Assembly: GCF_001730315.1 (NCBI RefSeq)
Contig: NZ_MIKC01000004.1
Coordinates: forward strand, 62,001-126,000
Length of the DNA stretch: 64,000 bases
Source: Enterococcus ureilyticus
GTDB lineage: Bacteria > Bacillota > Bacilli > Lactobacillales > Enterococcaceae
Direction of reading: 5' to 3'
The translations under genes and the position numbers were made by a program. Under the pieces are notes generated by a model, which ran no database searches, was not told where the DNA came from, and worked only from the letters and a program-made list of their open reading frames with translations. Below, in pieces: positions 28,750 to 36,975 of this stretch; within the stretch, counting starts at the first letter, position 1, and every line of letters begins with the position of its first letter.

Positions 28750-28779
28750 TTGACGCTTCTTCCCTTGGTATGCTACAAT
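28750..28779 (+). promoter_or_regulatory. Promoter of T-box leader 1
   Basis: TTGACG (28750-28755), an 18-bp spacer and TACAAT (28774-28779), about 40 bp before the start of the conserved Stem I. Confidence 0.65.
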
Positions 28780-28801
28780 CCTTATAATACATTATCTATT
28801 A

Positions 28802-29058
28802 AAATTAAATGTGAAGATGAGGAAAGTATTTTTCAGATAGCTCAAAGAGAGTCTCGTTTGGTGGGAAGAGACAGTGAATATGGGAAAGAAAATGGCCTTT
28901 GAACAAATTGATCGAACAAGTTAAGATCAATTCAGGTGCGCCTGTTATAGCGCCTCAGCATGCTTGTGTTGATAGAGTGGACTTTTTATAAAGTCAATCG
29001 AAGGTGGTACCGCGAAAGTTTAAAACTCTCGTCCTTTTTATAGGATGAGAGTTTTTTG
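28802..29058 (+). promoter_or_regulatory. T-box riboswitch 1, Trp (UGG) specifier, before the oppA-like gene
   Basis: A complete T-box leader. Stem I has the AGTA motif (about 28825), AGAGAG, an apical stem GTCTC/GAGAC around a loop with GGTGGGAA, and a specifier loop whose 3' side reads AAATGGCC; TGG (28892-28894) sits four to six bases past the helix TTTTTC/GAAAGA, the same position as in leader 2. The T-box AAGGTGGTACCGCG is at 29001-29014 and the terminator AACTCTCGTCC/GGATGAGAGTT with TTTTTT at 29022-29058. Uncharged tRNA-Trp is expected to allow readthrough. The base after the specifier is C rather than the usual purine, which makes the assignment slightly less sure. Confidence 0.87.
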
Positions 29059-29150
29059 TTGTGAATCACTACGACTGGCTCTGCCAGAGTAGATGATGAA
29101 CAATACAAGGCGTGCAAAGGGAGAGAAGCTTCCAAACTAGGAATCACCAA
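29058..29150 (+). repeat. Hairpin repeat following T-box 1
   Basis: Just after the terminator, CTACGACTGGC-tct-GCCAGAGTAG folds into a hairpin, followed by GATGATGAACAATACAAGGCG and GAATCACCAAGTG. Related sequence follows T-boxes 2 and 3. No ORF lies between it and the oppA-like gene. Confidence 0.7.
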
Positions 29151-29267
29151 GTGTTATGACTATGATAATTTGTAGAGCATGACTTCAAGAGAGAGGCCAT
29201 TTGATTTTCAACATTCACAAAAAGGTAGGAGTAGTTGATGTATACAGATTCTGAAGGGGGAAACAAA

Positions 29268-30914
29268 ATGAAGAAAAAATTACTAGTTGTAAGTGCAGTA
29301 TTAACGGGATTATTACTCACAGCATGCGGGGGCAACGACCAAAAAGAAACAACTAAAAGCGAAGCAGGGACAATTGCTAAAAATCAAAAAATCGAAATCA
29401 GTTCACCTACACCACTTTCAACGCTAGATACAACACAAACTATGGATAAAAATACGTTTACGATCGTGCAACATTTGTTTGAAGGACTGTATCGTTTTGA
29501 TGATGATAGTACTCCAATTCCAGGTTTAGCAGAAAAAGTAGCGGTTAGTGAAGATGGTTTAACGTATAAATTTACGCTGAAAGACGATATCAAATGGAGT
29601 AATGGTGAACCAATCACTGCACAAGATTTTCTTTATTCATGGAAAAAATTAGTGACACCAGCAACGATTGGTCCAAATGCTTATTTATTGGATAATGTGA
29701 AAAATAGCAAAGCAATCCGAAATGGTGAAAAACCAATAGACGAAATAGGTCTTGCTGCACCAAGTGATCAAGAGTTTGAGGTGACATTAGAACAAGCCCA
29801 ACCATCCTTTTTAGTAGTTGCTTCAATCGGCTGGTTAGCCCCACAAAATCAAGCATATGTTGAGAAGCAAGGGAAAGAGTATGCTACAGATAGTGATCAT
29901 TTAATTTATAGCGGGCCGTTTATTTTAACAGATTGGGATGCTTCGTCTGATACCTGGACATTGAAAAAGAACCCAGAGTATTACGATGCAGATACAGTCA
30001 AGCTAGAAGAAGTTAAAGTTAATACGATCAAAGAAGAAAATACAGGAATCAATTTATACCAATCAAATGAATTAGACTTGGTTCGTATCAGCGGTCAATA
30101 TGTGCAGCAATACAGTGATGACGCAGGATATGTCACACATTCAGATGTAGCAAATCACTATTTAGATTTCAATAAAAAAGCAGGCACAGCACCAGCTAAT
30201 ATCCATTTACGAAAAGCAATCGCACAAGCAATCGATAAGGATGCTTTGACAAAAAGTGTTTTAAATGATGGCTCAAAACCATTGAATGGTCTGATCCCAA
30301 GTAACTTATACAAAAATCCTGAAACCTCTGAGGATTTCAGAAAATTCAGCGGAGATCATCTAACATATGATGTGAAAAAAGCACAAGCAGAATGGGAAAA
30401 AGCGCAAGCGGAGCTAGGCGATAAAGTGAAATTATCACTCTTGGTGTCAGATGATGACAATGGAAAAAAAATCTCTGAATACATTCAAAGTCAACTACAA
30501 GAGAACTTAAAAGGGCTAGAAATCACGATCAATGCACAGCCAAAAAATAATGTCTTACAAACGCGTAAAGACAAAGAATATGAACTTTCATTATCTGGCT
30601 GGATTGCTGGCAGTAGTGATTTAGATTCTTATTTTAACTTATATGCAGGCAGCTCTGCGTATAATTATGGTTCATACAAAAATGATACCTATGACAAGTT
30701 CATTACCGATGCACGAACAATCAATGCGAATACGCCGAATAAACAGTTTGATGATTACAAAGAAGCAGAAGATATTTTACTAGATCAAGATGCGGCTCAA
30801 GTACCGCTTTATCAAAGTGCATCTAATTATTTGATCAATCCAGCTATCAAAGGAATCAGTTACCATTTATATGGTGATTATTTCAACCTGAGAACAGCTT
30901 ACTTGGAGGACTAA
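29268..30914 (+). CDS. OppA-like oligopeptide-binding lipoprotein under T-box control
   Basis: SBP_bac_5 family lipoprotein, 548 residues. Signal peptide with lipobox LLTAC (Cys20), then a Gly-Asn linker. Motif FEGLYRFDDDSTPIPGLAEK near residue 70 is typical of peptide-binding OppA proteins. I chose the ATG at 29268 with AAGGGGG upstream; the frame extends to 29235. No permease or ATPase genes accompany it, so it probably feeds an existing Opp system such as the one at 6286-11930. It is followed 4 bp later by pepT in one operon, and the Trp-type leader suggests use of Trp-containing peptides. Confidence 0.88.
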   Translation: MKKKLLVVSAVLTGLLLTACGGNDQKETTKSEAGTIAKNQKIEISSPTPLSTLDTTQTMDKNTFTIVQHLFEGLYRFDDDSTPIPGLAEKVAVSEDGLTYKFTLKDDIKWSNGEPITAQDFLYSWKKLVTPATIGPNAYLLDNVKNSKAIRNGEKPIDEIGLAAPSDQEFEVTLEQAQPSFLVVASIGWLAPQNQAYVEKQGKEYATDSDHLIYSGPFILTDWDASSDTWTLKKNPEYYDADTVKLEEVKVNTIKEENTGINLYQSNELDLVRISGQYVQQYSDDAGYVTHSDVANHYLDFNKKAGTAPANIHLRKAIAQAIDKDALTKSVLNDGSKPLNGLIPSNLYKNPETSEDFRKFSGDHLTYDVKKAQAEWEKAQAELGDKVKLSLLVSDDDNGKKISEYIQSQLQENLKGLEITINAQPKNNVLQTRKDKEYELSLSGWIAGSSDLDSYFNLYAGSSAYNYGSYKNDTYDKFITDARTINANTPNKQFDDYKEAEDILLDQDAAQVPLYQSASNYLINPAIKGISYHLYGDYFNLRTAYLED

Positions 30915-30918
30915 CGAA

Positions 30919-32154
30919 ATGAGTCAACTACTAGAACGGTTTGTTCGTTATGCGAAAGTAAATACACGGTCTGATGCAACAAGTCAGACCATTCCTACAA
31001 CACAAGGACAAGTTGATTTTGCGCGAATCATTGAAAAAGATTTAACAGATATCGGACTTTCTGAAATCTCTTATAATGAAAAAAATGGCTTTCTGACGGC
31101 GGTTTTACCTGCGACGACAGATAAAGAAATTCCTACGATTGGTTTTATTGCTCATTTAGATACAGCGGACTATAATGCGGAGAACATTTGCCCCACTATT
31201 TTTTCTGATTATGATGGGCAAGATGTTGTGCTGAATGAAAAAGCTGGAATCATCATGAAGACAGAAGAGTTTCCTAATCTAAAGGATTATGTCGGTCAAA
31301 CGTTGATTACAACAGATGGAACGACATTATTAGGAGCAGATGATAAAGCGGGAATCGTCGAAATTTTAGAGGCAGTTGAGTATCTACTGGCACATCCTGA
31401 AATACCACATGGGAAAGTGTTGCTTGCTTTTGGGCCTGATGAAGAAATTGGTCGTGGTGCAGATCGTTTTGATGCAGCGAATTTCCCTGCCCAATTTGCC
31501 TATACAGTAGATAGTGGCAGAGTAGGCTGCTTTGAATACGAAACGTTCAATGCAGCGCAAGCTGTAATCACGATCGAAGGGACCAGTGTTCACCCAGGAA
31601 CAGCCTATGGAACAATGGTCAATGCCATCAAATTGGGTGAAAGCATCGATGCACAATTACCACAAGCGGAAGTTCCTGAGAGAACACGTGGTTACGAAGG
31701 TTTTTATTTACTAACAAAATTTATTGGAAGTTTAGATCAAGCTGAATTGACGTATATCATTCGCGATCATAACAAGGAACTTTTCCAAAAAAAAAAGCAA
31801 CAACTTGCTAAGATCGTCCATGAATTAAATGATTCACTCGACAAAAAACGAATTACAATTGATTTTTTGGATCAATATTATAATATGGGAGAAATCATTG
31901 AAAAGGATATGACACCCGTAGAACTTGCTACTAAAGCGATGGCAAATCTTGGCATCAAGCCAGATATTCAACCTTTTCGAGGTGGAACAGATGGCTCAAA
32001 AATTTCATTTAAGGGCATCCCAACCCCTAATTTATTTACTGGTGGCGAAAATTTTCATGGACAATATGAGTTTATCACGCTAGAAGCAATGGAATTGGCT
32101 GCCAAAACAATTGTCGAAATTATTAAAGAAAACGCTAATAAACCAACTTTTTGA
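30919..32154 (+). CDS. pepT: Peptidase T (aminotripeptidase)
   Basis: M20-family zinc aminopeptidase that removes the N-terminal residue of tripeptides in the cytosol. Metal and catalytic motifs are visible: FIAHLDTADYN near residue 80, LLGADDKAGI, FGPDEEIGRGADRF and PFRGGTDGSKISFKGIP. 411 residues, normal. The ATG lies 4 bp after the oppA-like stop with GGAGG overlapping that gene's end. The pair would import and degrade peptides under the Trp T-box. Confidence 0.94.
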   Translation: MSQLLERFVRYAKVNTRSDATSQTIPTTQGQVDFARIIEKDLTDIGLSEISYNEKNGFLTAVLPATTDKEIPTIGFIAHLDTADYNAENICPTIFSDYDGQDVVLNEKAGIIMKTEEFPNLKDYVGQTLITTDGTTLLGADDKAGIVEILEAVEYLLAHPEIPHGKVLLAFGPDEEIGRGADRFDAANFPAQFAYTVDSGRVGCFEYETFNAAQAVITIEGTSVHPGTAYGTMVNAIKLGESIDAQLPQAEVPERTRGYEGFYLLTKFIGSLDQAELTYIIRDHNKELFQKKKQQLAKIVHELNDSLDKKRITIDFLDQYYNMGEIIEKDMTPVELATKAMANLGIKPDIQPFRGGTDGSKISFKGIPTPNLFTGGENFHGQYEFITLEAMELAAKTIVEIIKENANKPTF

Positions 32155-32185
32155 ATAGATGGTTAAAATTCTATATAAAAAATAG

Positions 32186-32214
32186 TTGACAAAATTAGAG
32201 TTTTCTAATATGAT
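32186..32214 (+). promoter_or_regulatory. Promoter of the trp operon leader
   Basis: TTGACA (32186-32191), a 17-bp spacer and TATGAT (32209-32214): the best match to the consensus in the window. It precedes T-box 2. Confidence 0.8.
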
Positions 32215-32224
32215 TATCCTCAAT

Positions 32225-32486
32225 AGCAAAGCTTTGAGAAAGAGGAGTAACAACACTGGAACTTTTCAGAGAGCTGATGGGACTGCGAATCAGTAAGGAA
32301 TGGGTTGTGAATGGACTTTCGAGCGAAATGTTGAATTACAGTAGGCATTTTCGGGAACTCCCGTTATAGAGTAAGGTCGTTGATTGACGACTGACAAGAG
32401 GAAAGAATTTCTTTCAAACTTGAGGTGGCACCGTGAATGTTTCGCCCTCAAACCACAGCTATTTGTGTGGTTTGGGGGCTTTTGTT
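32225..32486 (+). promoter_or_regulatory. T-box riboswitch 2, Trp (UGG) specifier
   Basis: A full T-box leader. Stem I: GAAAG/CTTTC below the specifier loop, AGTA on the 5' side and GAATGGAC on the 3' side, so the specifier is TGG (Trp) followed by A; ACAAC/GTTGT closes the loop above. AGAGAG follows with CTGAT/ATCAG above it. The T-box GAGGTGGCACCGTG lies at 32422-32435. Terminator stem GCCCTCAAACCACA/TGTGGTTTGGGGGC with TTTT at 32444-32486. Uncharged tRNA-Trp should stabilise the antiterminator and turn on trpEGDCFBA. Confidence 0.92.
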
Positions 32487-32600
32487 GTTCATCTACACTA
32501 CGTTTTGATTGCATCAATTTCTAAGAGCTAAAGCTCTAAGAATTGAAGGACAGTGATTGGCCTTACCAGAACGGATGATGAACAATACAAGGTGTTGTAC
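32487..32600 (+). repeat. Repeat following T-box 2
   Basis: TTGTTGTTCATC after the terminator and GATGATGAACAATACAAGG at 32573-32591 form inverted ends; between them lies another inverted repeat (TTCTAAGAGCT/AGCTCTAAGAA, imperfect). The right end matches the repeat after T-boxes 1 and 3. No ORF. Confidence 0.6.
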
Positions 32601-32603
32601 AAA

Positions 32604-32826
32604 GAGAGAGAAGTAACCTTACTAGGAATCACTAAACGCTTTGATCTCAAATGATCAATAGCGAAACATGATCCTAATGATGACAAGACATTCACGTTGA
32701 AACGTGTAACGTTAAGTTATTGAAGGTTATAAAAAGAAATAAACTTTTCAATGAGGTGGTACCGTGGATACTATTATTCGCCCTCACAAAAGCAGATTAC
32801 TATCTGTTTTTGTGAGGGCTTTTTGC
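32604..32826 (+). promoter_or_regulatory. T-box unit 3, core present, no recognisable Stem I
   Basis: The downstream half of a T-box is intact: Stem III-like TTGAAGGTT/AACTTTTCAA, T-box AGGTGGTACCGTG at 32754-32766, and a perfect terminator GCCCTCACAAAA/TTTTGTGAGGGC with TTTTT at 32780-32826. The upstream part has AGAGAG and AGTA (32603-32615) but no GGTGG apical loop and no TGG in the expected specifier position; instead a hairpin GCTTTGATC/GATCAATAGC occurs at 32638-32663. It may be a degenerate T-box, a terminator controlled in another way, or a form I cannot recognise. Confidence 0.65.
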
Positions 32827-32830
32827 TGTG

Positions 32831-33186
32831 AATCACTACGACTGGCTTCGCCAGAGTAGATGATGAACAGTACTTGGCGAACGAAGTGAGCGAAGTCTCA
32901 TTATGAAAGAATCACCCAAAGTGAAGTGATCTCAATAAGTTTAACAGCTAAAACACTAAAAATGGAAGGATTAAAAGTGGCTTTACCAGAGTAGATGATG
33001 AACAGTACTTGGCGAACGAAGTGAGCGAAGTCTCATTACGAGAGAATCACCCAAAGTGAAGTGATCTCAATAAGTTTAACAGCTAAAACACTAAAAATGG
33101 AAGGATTAAAAGTGGCTTCGCCAGAGTAGATGATGAACAGTACAAGGCGCGCAAAGTGAGCGAAGTCTCATTACGAGAGAATCATC
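32831..33186 (+). repeat. 135-bp tandem repeat upstream of trpE
   Basis: Units begin CCAGAGTAGATGATGAACAG at 32851 and 33121 and, as the variant ACCAGAGTAG, at 32985; the period is exactly 135 bp. They include GGCGAACGAAGTGAGCGAAG and TCACCCAAAGTGAAGTGAT. The third copy is shortened near 33186. The first is preceded by the CTACGACTGGC hairpin that also follows T-box 1. No ORF. About 75 bp of unremarkable AT-rich DNA then leads to trpE. Confidence 0.85.
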
Positions 33187-33263
33187 AAATTAGTTAAACT
33201 ATCCAAAATAGACTAAAAGACAAGCAACATTCCCAATTATCAAAAAAGAAAAGAGGAAATCAT

Positions 33264-34628
33264 ATGCAATTGATCAAAGAAATCCAAGCAGACTATCTAA
33301 CCGCAATATCTGCATTTTTAAGAATCCAAGGAAGTAATAAATGCCTATTAGAAAGCATTCCCCGGGATAAAAGCAAAGGACGTTACTCGATCATTGCTTG
33401 GGATGCTGTTTCTACCATTACATGCTACGGCCATCAATTAACGATCGATGGGCAAACGAGGACCGTAGAAGATCCATTAAAAGAAATCGAAACACATATT
33501 TTGAAAAAAGAAACCTATCTAAATGAGCTTCCCTTTCAAGGTGGCGCGATCGGGTATGTTGGGTATGATGTGATCGCCTGTTATGAAGATTTAGGAAAAA
33601 TGCCATTTGACGAGCTGAATGTACCAGATATTCATTTCTACTTATTTGACTCTTACTTAATTTTTGATCATGTTGGCGAAAAAATCATGTTAGTTGAGGC
33701 AGATACTTATTCAAATCGAAGCGCACGATCACTAGAAGAAGCACTCAACCAAAAAATAAAAGAACTCCAAACACCAAGTAAAGAAGAACAAAAAGAAATC
33801 CACTTAAAAAACATGGATTACCAAAGTAACTTTACTAAAGCGAGCTTTGAAGAAGTCGTTGTCAAAGTAAAAGAGTATATCAAGCAAGGCGATCTATTTC
33901 AAATGGTCCCCTCACAACGTTTAACAGCTGATTTTGAAGAAGAGCCATTTGATTATTATCGCCGGTTACGTGTCACTAATCCGTCAACCTATCTGTATTT
34001 TCTAGATTTTGGTGAAACCTATGTGATCGGTTCTTCGCCAGAAAGCTTAGTAAGTGTGAAAAATCAAATCGTCACAACAAATCCCATTGCAGGAACTCGT
34101 AAACGAGGACAAACAATGGAAGCAGATTTACTTTTAGAAAAAGAATTGCTCACAGATGAAAAGGAGCGTGCAGAGCATTTAATGTTGATCGATCTTGGCC
34201 GCAATGATGTGGGGAAAGTCAGCGAAATCGGCTCGATTGAAGTGCCGGTTTATATGATTGTTGAGAAGTATCGGTATGTCATGCATTTAGTTTCAGTCGT
34301 AACTGGAAAGCTAAAAACAGGATTGACAGCAATGGATGCGTTAAAAGCTACTCTGCCTGCTGGAACAGTGAGCGGCGCACCAAAAATCCAGGCAATGAAA
34401 CGTATTTATGAAATCGAACCAGTCAAACGAACTATCTACGCGGGTGCGGTGGGGTATTTATCAAAAGATGATCAAGCAGACTTCGCTATTGCGATTCGAA
34501 CAATGGTGATTCACAAAAATAAAGCGTATGTTCAAGCAGGTGCAGGCGTCGTTTATGATTCTGACCCTACGAAAGAATACGAAGAAACGTTACAAAAAGC
34601 AAAAGCACTTTTGGAGGTGGGACAATGA
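33264..34628 (+). CDS. trpE: Anthranilate synthase component I TrpE
   Basis: Makes anthranilate from chorismate with ammonia delivered by TrpG. The N-terminal CLLES motif near residue 28 is the tryptophan feedback site. Catalytic motifs include GDLFQMVPSQRL, GTRKRGQT and LPAGTVSGAPKIQAM. 454 residues, in the normal range. The ATG at 33264 is preceded by GAGGAAA. It overlaps trpG by four bases. First gene of the trp operon and the target of both attenuation (T-box) and feedback control. Confidence 0.95.
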   Translation: MQLIKEIQADYLTAISAFLRIQGSNKCLLESIPRDKSKGRYSIIAWDAVSTITCYGHQLTIDGQTRTVEDPLKEIETHILKKETYLNELPFQGGAIGYVGYDVIACYEDLGKMPFDELNVPDIHFYLFDSYLIFDHVGEKIMLVEADTYSNRSARSLEEALNQKIKELQTPSKEEQKEIHLKNMDYQSNFTKASFEEVVVKVKEYIKQGDLFQMVPSQRLTADFEEEPFDYYRRLRVTNPSTYLYFLDFGETYVIGSSPESLVSVKNQIVTTNPIAGTRKRGQTMEADLLLEKELLTDEKERAEHLMLIDLGRNDVGKVSEIGSIEVPVYMIVEKYRYVMHLVSVVTGKLKTGLTAMDALKATLPAGTVSGAPKIQAMKRIYEIEPVKRTIYAGAVGYLSKDDQADFAIAIRTMVIHKNKAYVQAGAGVVYDSDPTKEYEETLQKAKALLEVGQ

Positions 34629-35200
34629 TCTTATTGATCGATAATTATGATTCATTTACATATAATCTTGCTCAATTACTCGGCGTTGAACGTGAAATAA
34701 AAATTGTTCGAAATGATTCAGAGACTATTTTTTCTTTAGCTAACCAAGCATCAGCAATCGTTATATCACCCGGTCCTGGAACACCAAAAGAAACCGGTCA
34801 GGTAAAAGAAGTAATCAAACAATTTTATCAAAAGAAACCTATACTAGGCATTTGTTTAGGCCACCAAACGATTGGTGAAGTGTTCGGGGCAAAGGTCAGC
34901 AGGGCTAAAGAGATCCGGCATGGCAAGCAATCACTGATTAAGATTCATCAAAATAATCAGCTATTTAAAGAAGTTGACTCCGGAAATCTTGTTATGCGTT
35001 ATCACTCGCTGATCATTGAGCAAGAAACATTACCAGAAGATTTCCTGATTACCGCAACTGCTGCTGATGATCAGGAAATCATGGCAATCGAGCATCGGGA
35101 ATATCCAATTTTTGGCCTTCAGTTTCATCCAGAATCGATTGGAACGCCAAGTGGAGCCGTAATCATCAAAAATTTTATCCAACAAACGGAGGTAAAGTGA
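34625..35200 (+). CDS. trpG: Anthranilate synthase component II TrpG (glutamine amidotransferase)
   Basis: Class I glutamine amidotransferase subunit of anthranilate synthase. The nucleophile Cys is in GICLGHQTIGE near residue 78, and His-Glu in FGLQFHPESIGTPSG near the C-terminus. 191 residues. It overlaps trpE by four bases with GGAGGTGG upstream. TrpG proteins often also serve PabB in folate synthesis; no pab genes are in the window. Confidence 0.95.
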   Translation: MILLIDNYDSFTYNLAQLLGVEREIKIVRNDSETIFSLANQASAIVISPGPGTPKETGQVKEVIKQFYQKKPILGICLGHQTIGEVFGAKVSRAKEIRHGKQSLIKIHQNNQLFKEVDSGNLVMRYHSLIIEQETLPEDFLITATAADDQEIMAIEHREYPIFGLQFHPESIGTPSGAVIIKNFIQQTEVK

Positions 35201-35201
35201 T

Positions 35202-36215
35202 ATGAATGAGTTATTTGAGAAAGTCTATAATAATCAACACTTGAATCGTATAGAAGCAGAGCGAATAGCTGAAAAAATGTTTGAAGGTCAATTAACGGAT
35301 AGTCAACTTGCAGCTTTTTTAACCGCTCTAAAATGCAAAGGAGAAACGGCTGAAGAAATGGCAGGAATTGCTGATACGATTCGGCGAAAAGCCGTGCTGA
35401 TCGATTGTCAAAAAGACAATGTAATGGATAACTGTGGGACTGGTGGCGACCGATCGGGTAGTTTCAATATTAGTACAACAGCGGCTTTTGTACTCGCTTC
35501 AGGTGGAGTAACAGTCGCTAAACACGGCAACCGAAGTATATCCAGTAAATCAGGCAGTGCGGATATTTTTGAATGCTTAGGTGTAAATATCAATCTTTCA
35601 CCAGAGAGAACAAGTCTCCTATTGGAGGAAGTAGGATTGGCCTTTCTATTTGCTCCTCATCTGCATCCGAAAATGAAATATGTCATGAAAGTCCGTAAAG
35701 AATTAGGCACCCCAACCGTTTTAAATTTGATTGGGCCATTAACAAATCCTGTCTCACTAGACTCACAATTAATGGGGACATATCGCCGAGATTTATTAGC
35801 AGAAACGGCAAAAACGTTGAGTGAATTGGGGCGAAGCCGTGCAGTAGTCGTCAACGGAGCAGGTGGCTTAGACGAAGCATCCCTAGCTGGAACGACCCAT
35901 TTTGCCTTATTACAAGATAAACAAATCACGATGCATACAATCGAACCAGAAGAATTTGGCTTCGCTCGACTTCCTCTAGAGTCGATTCGGGGTGGTAATG
36001 CCAAACAAAATACAGAAATATTATTATCTATTTTAAAGAATCAAGCCAGTCCTTATTTGGATACAGTGCTATTGAATGCAGGCTTAGGATTTTTCAGTAA
36101 TGGCAAGGTGACAACGATTCAAGCTGGCATCAGCTTAGCGAAAGAATGTGTGGCAAGTGGCGCGGCTATGGCTAAATTAGAACAGTTGATCCAAGTACAA
36201 AAGGAGGTTGCGTAA
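35202..36215 (+). CDS. trpD: Anthranilate phosphoribosyltransferase TrpD
   Basis: Joins anthranilate to PRPP. The PRPP-binding glycine loop NCGTGGDRSGSFNISTTAAF lies near residue 78, with KHGNRSISSKSGSAD following. 337 residues, normal. The ATG is 1 bp after the trpG stop with GGAGG upstream. The 3' end carries the ribosome site of trpC. Confidence 0.95.
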   Translation: MNELFEKVYNNQHLNRIEAERIAEKMFEGQLTDSQLAAFLTALKCKGETAEEMAGIADTIRRKAVLIDCQKDNVMDNCGTGGDRSGSFNISTTAAFVLASGGVTVAKHGNRSISSKSGSADIFECLGVNINLSPERTSLLLEEVGLAFLFAPHLHPKMKYVMKVRKELGTPTVLNLIGPLTNPVSLDSQLMGTYRRDLLAETAKTLSELGRSRAVVVNGAGGLDEASLAGTTHFALLQDKQITMHTIEPEEFGFARLPLESIRGGNAKQNTEILLSILKNQASPYLDTVLLNAGLGFFSNGKVTTIQAGISLAKECVASGAAMAKLEQLIQVQKEVA

Positions 36216-36216
36216 A

Positions 36217-36975
36217 ATGGCATTTCTAGAAAAAATTATCAAGGCAAAACGAGAAGAAGTAAAACAGATGCCTTTAGAAACAGTTAAACCACTGCGGAAA
36301 ACAGATTCATTCTATCAACAAGTCAAAGCAAGACCAGAAAAAATGCATCTTATTGGGGAAGTCAAACGTGCGTCACCGTCTAAAGGCGCAATCAATTTAT
36401 CAGTCGATGTAAGTGAACAGGCAAAAGCCTATGAACAAGCAGGAGTTACAGCCATTTCAGTATTGACTGATGAACAATTTTTCAAAGGATCGATTGAAGA
36501 CTTGCGTCAAGTTGCTTCGCAAGTGAAGATTCCAATGCTATGTAAGGATTTCATCATTGATGAAAAACAACTCATTCGGGCAAGAAATGCTGGAGCGACG
36601 ATCGTGTTACTGATTGTTGCGGCATTATCCAAACAAAAGCTAGAAGAACTATATACAAAAGCGACAGGGTTAGGTTTAGAAATTCTGGTAGAAGTTCATG
36701 ATGAATCAGAATTGAAAATTGCTGAAAATTTGTCGGCACAATTGATTGGTGTAAATAATCGCAATTTGAAATCATTTGAGGTATCCATAGATGTTAGTCA
36801 ACTATTAGGAGGAAAACAAGGAACAGATGCGATTTATATCAGTGAATCAGGCTTTTCAACTGGTGAACAAGTCGAACGTATAAAAGAAAATTATCAAGCA
36901 GTTCTAGTAGGTGAAGGCTTGATGAAAGAAGATGATCCAAAAGAAAAAGTCAAAGAATTGCAGGTCTTGCGATGA
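36217..36975 (+). CDS. trpC: Indole-3-glycerol phosphate synthase TrpC
   Basis: A TIM-barrel enzyme that closes the indole ring. IGEVKRASPSKG near residue 48, AISVLTDEQFFKGS, LCKDFIIDEKQL and IGVNNRNLKSF carry the catalytic Glu/Lys and substrate-binding residues. I chose the ATG at 36217, one base after the trpD stop, with AGGAGG 10 bases upstream; a longer frame begins at 36208 inside trpD. 252 residues. It overlaps trpF by four bases. Confidence 0.94.
   Translation: MAFLEKIIKAKREEVKQMPLETVKPLRKTDSFYQQVKARPEKMHLIGEVKRASPSKGAINLSVDVSEQAKAYEQAGVTAISVLTDEQFFKGSIEDLRQVASQVKIPMLCKDFIIDEKQLIRARNAGATIVLLIVAALSKQKLEELYTKATGLGLEILVEVHDESELKIAENLSAQLIGVNNRNLKSFEVSIDVSQLLGGKQGTDAIYISESGFSTGEQVERIKENYQAVLVGEGLMKEDDPKEKVKELQVLR

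Noticed and set aside
32290-32517. 75-codon ORF on the minus strand within T-box 2
   Set aside because: It is antisense to the conserved T-box leader and has no ribosome site; a shadow of structured RNA.
32831-33186. Possible CRISPR array
   Set aside because: Units are 135 bp and repeated almost end to end with no unique spacers, and no cas genes are in the window.
36572-36775. 67-codon minus-strand ORF opposite trpC
   Set aside because: Antisense to a conserved enzyme gene, no ribosome site or recognisable product.
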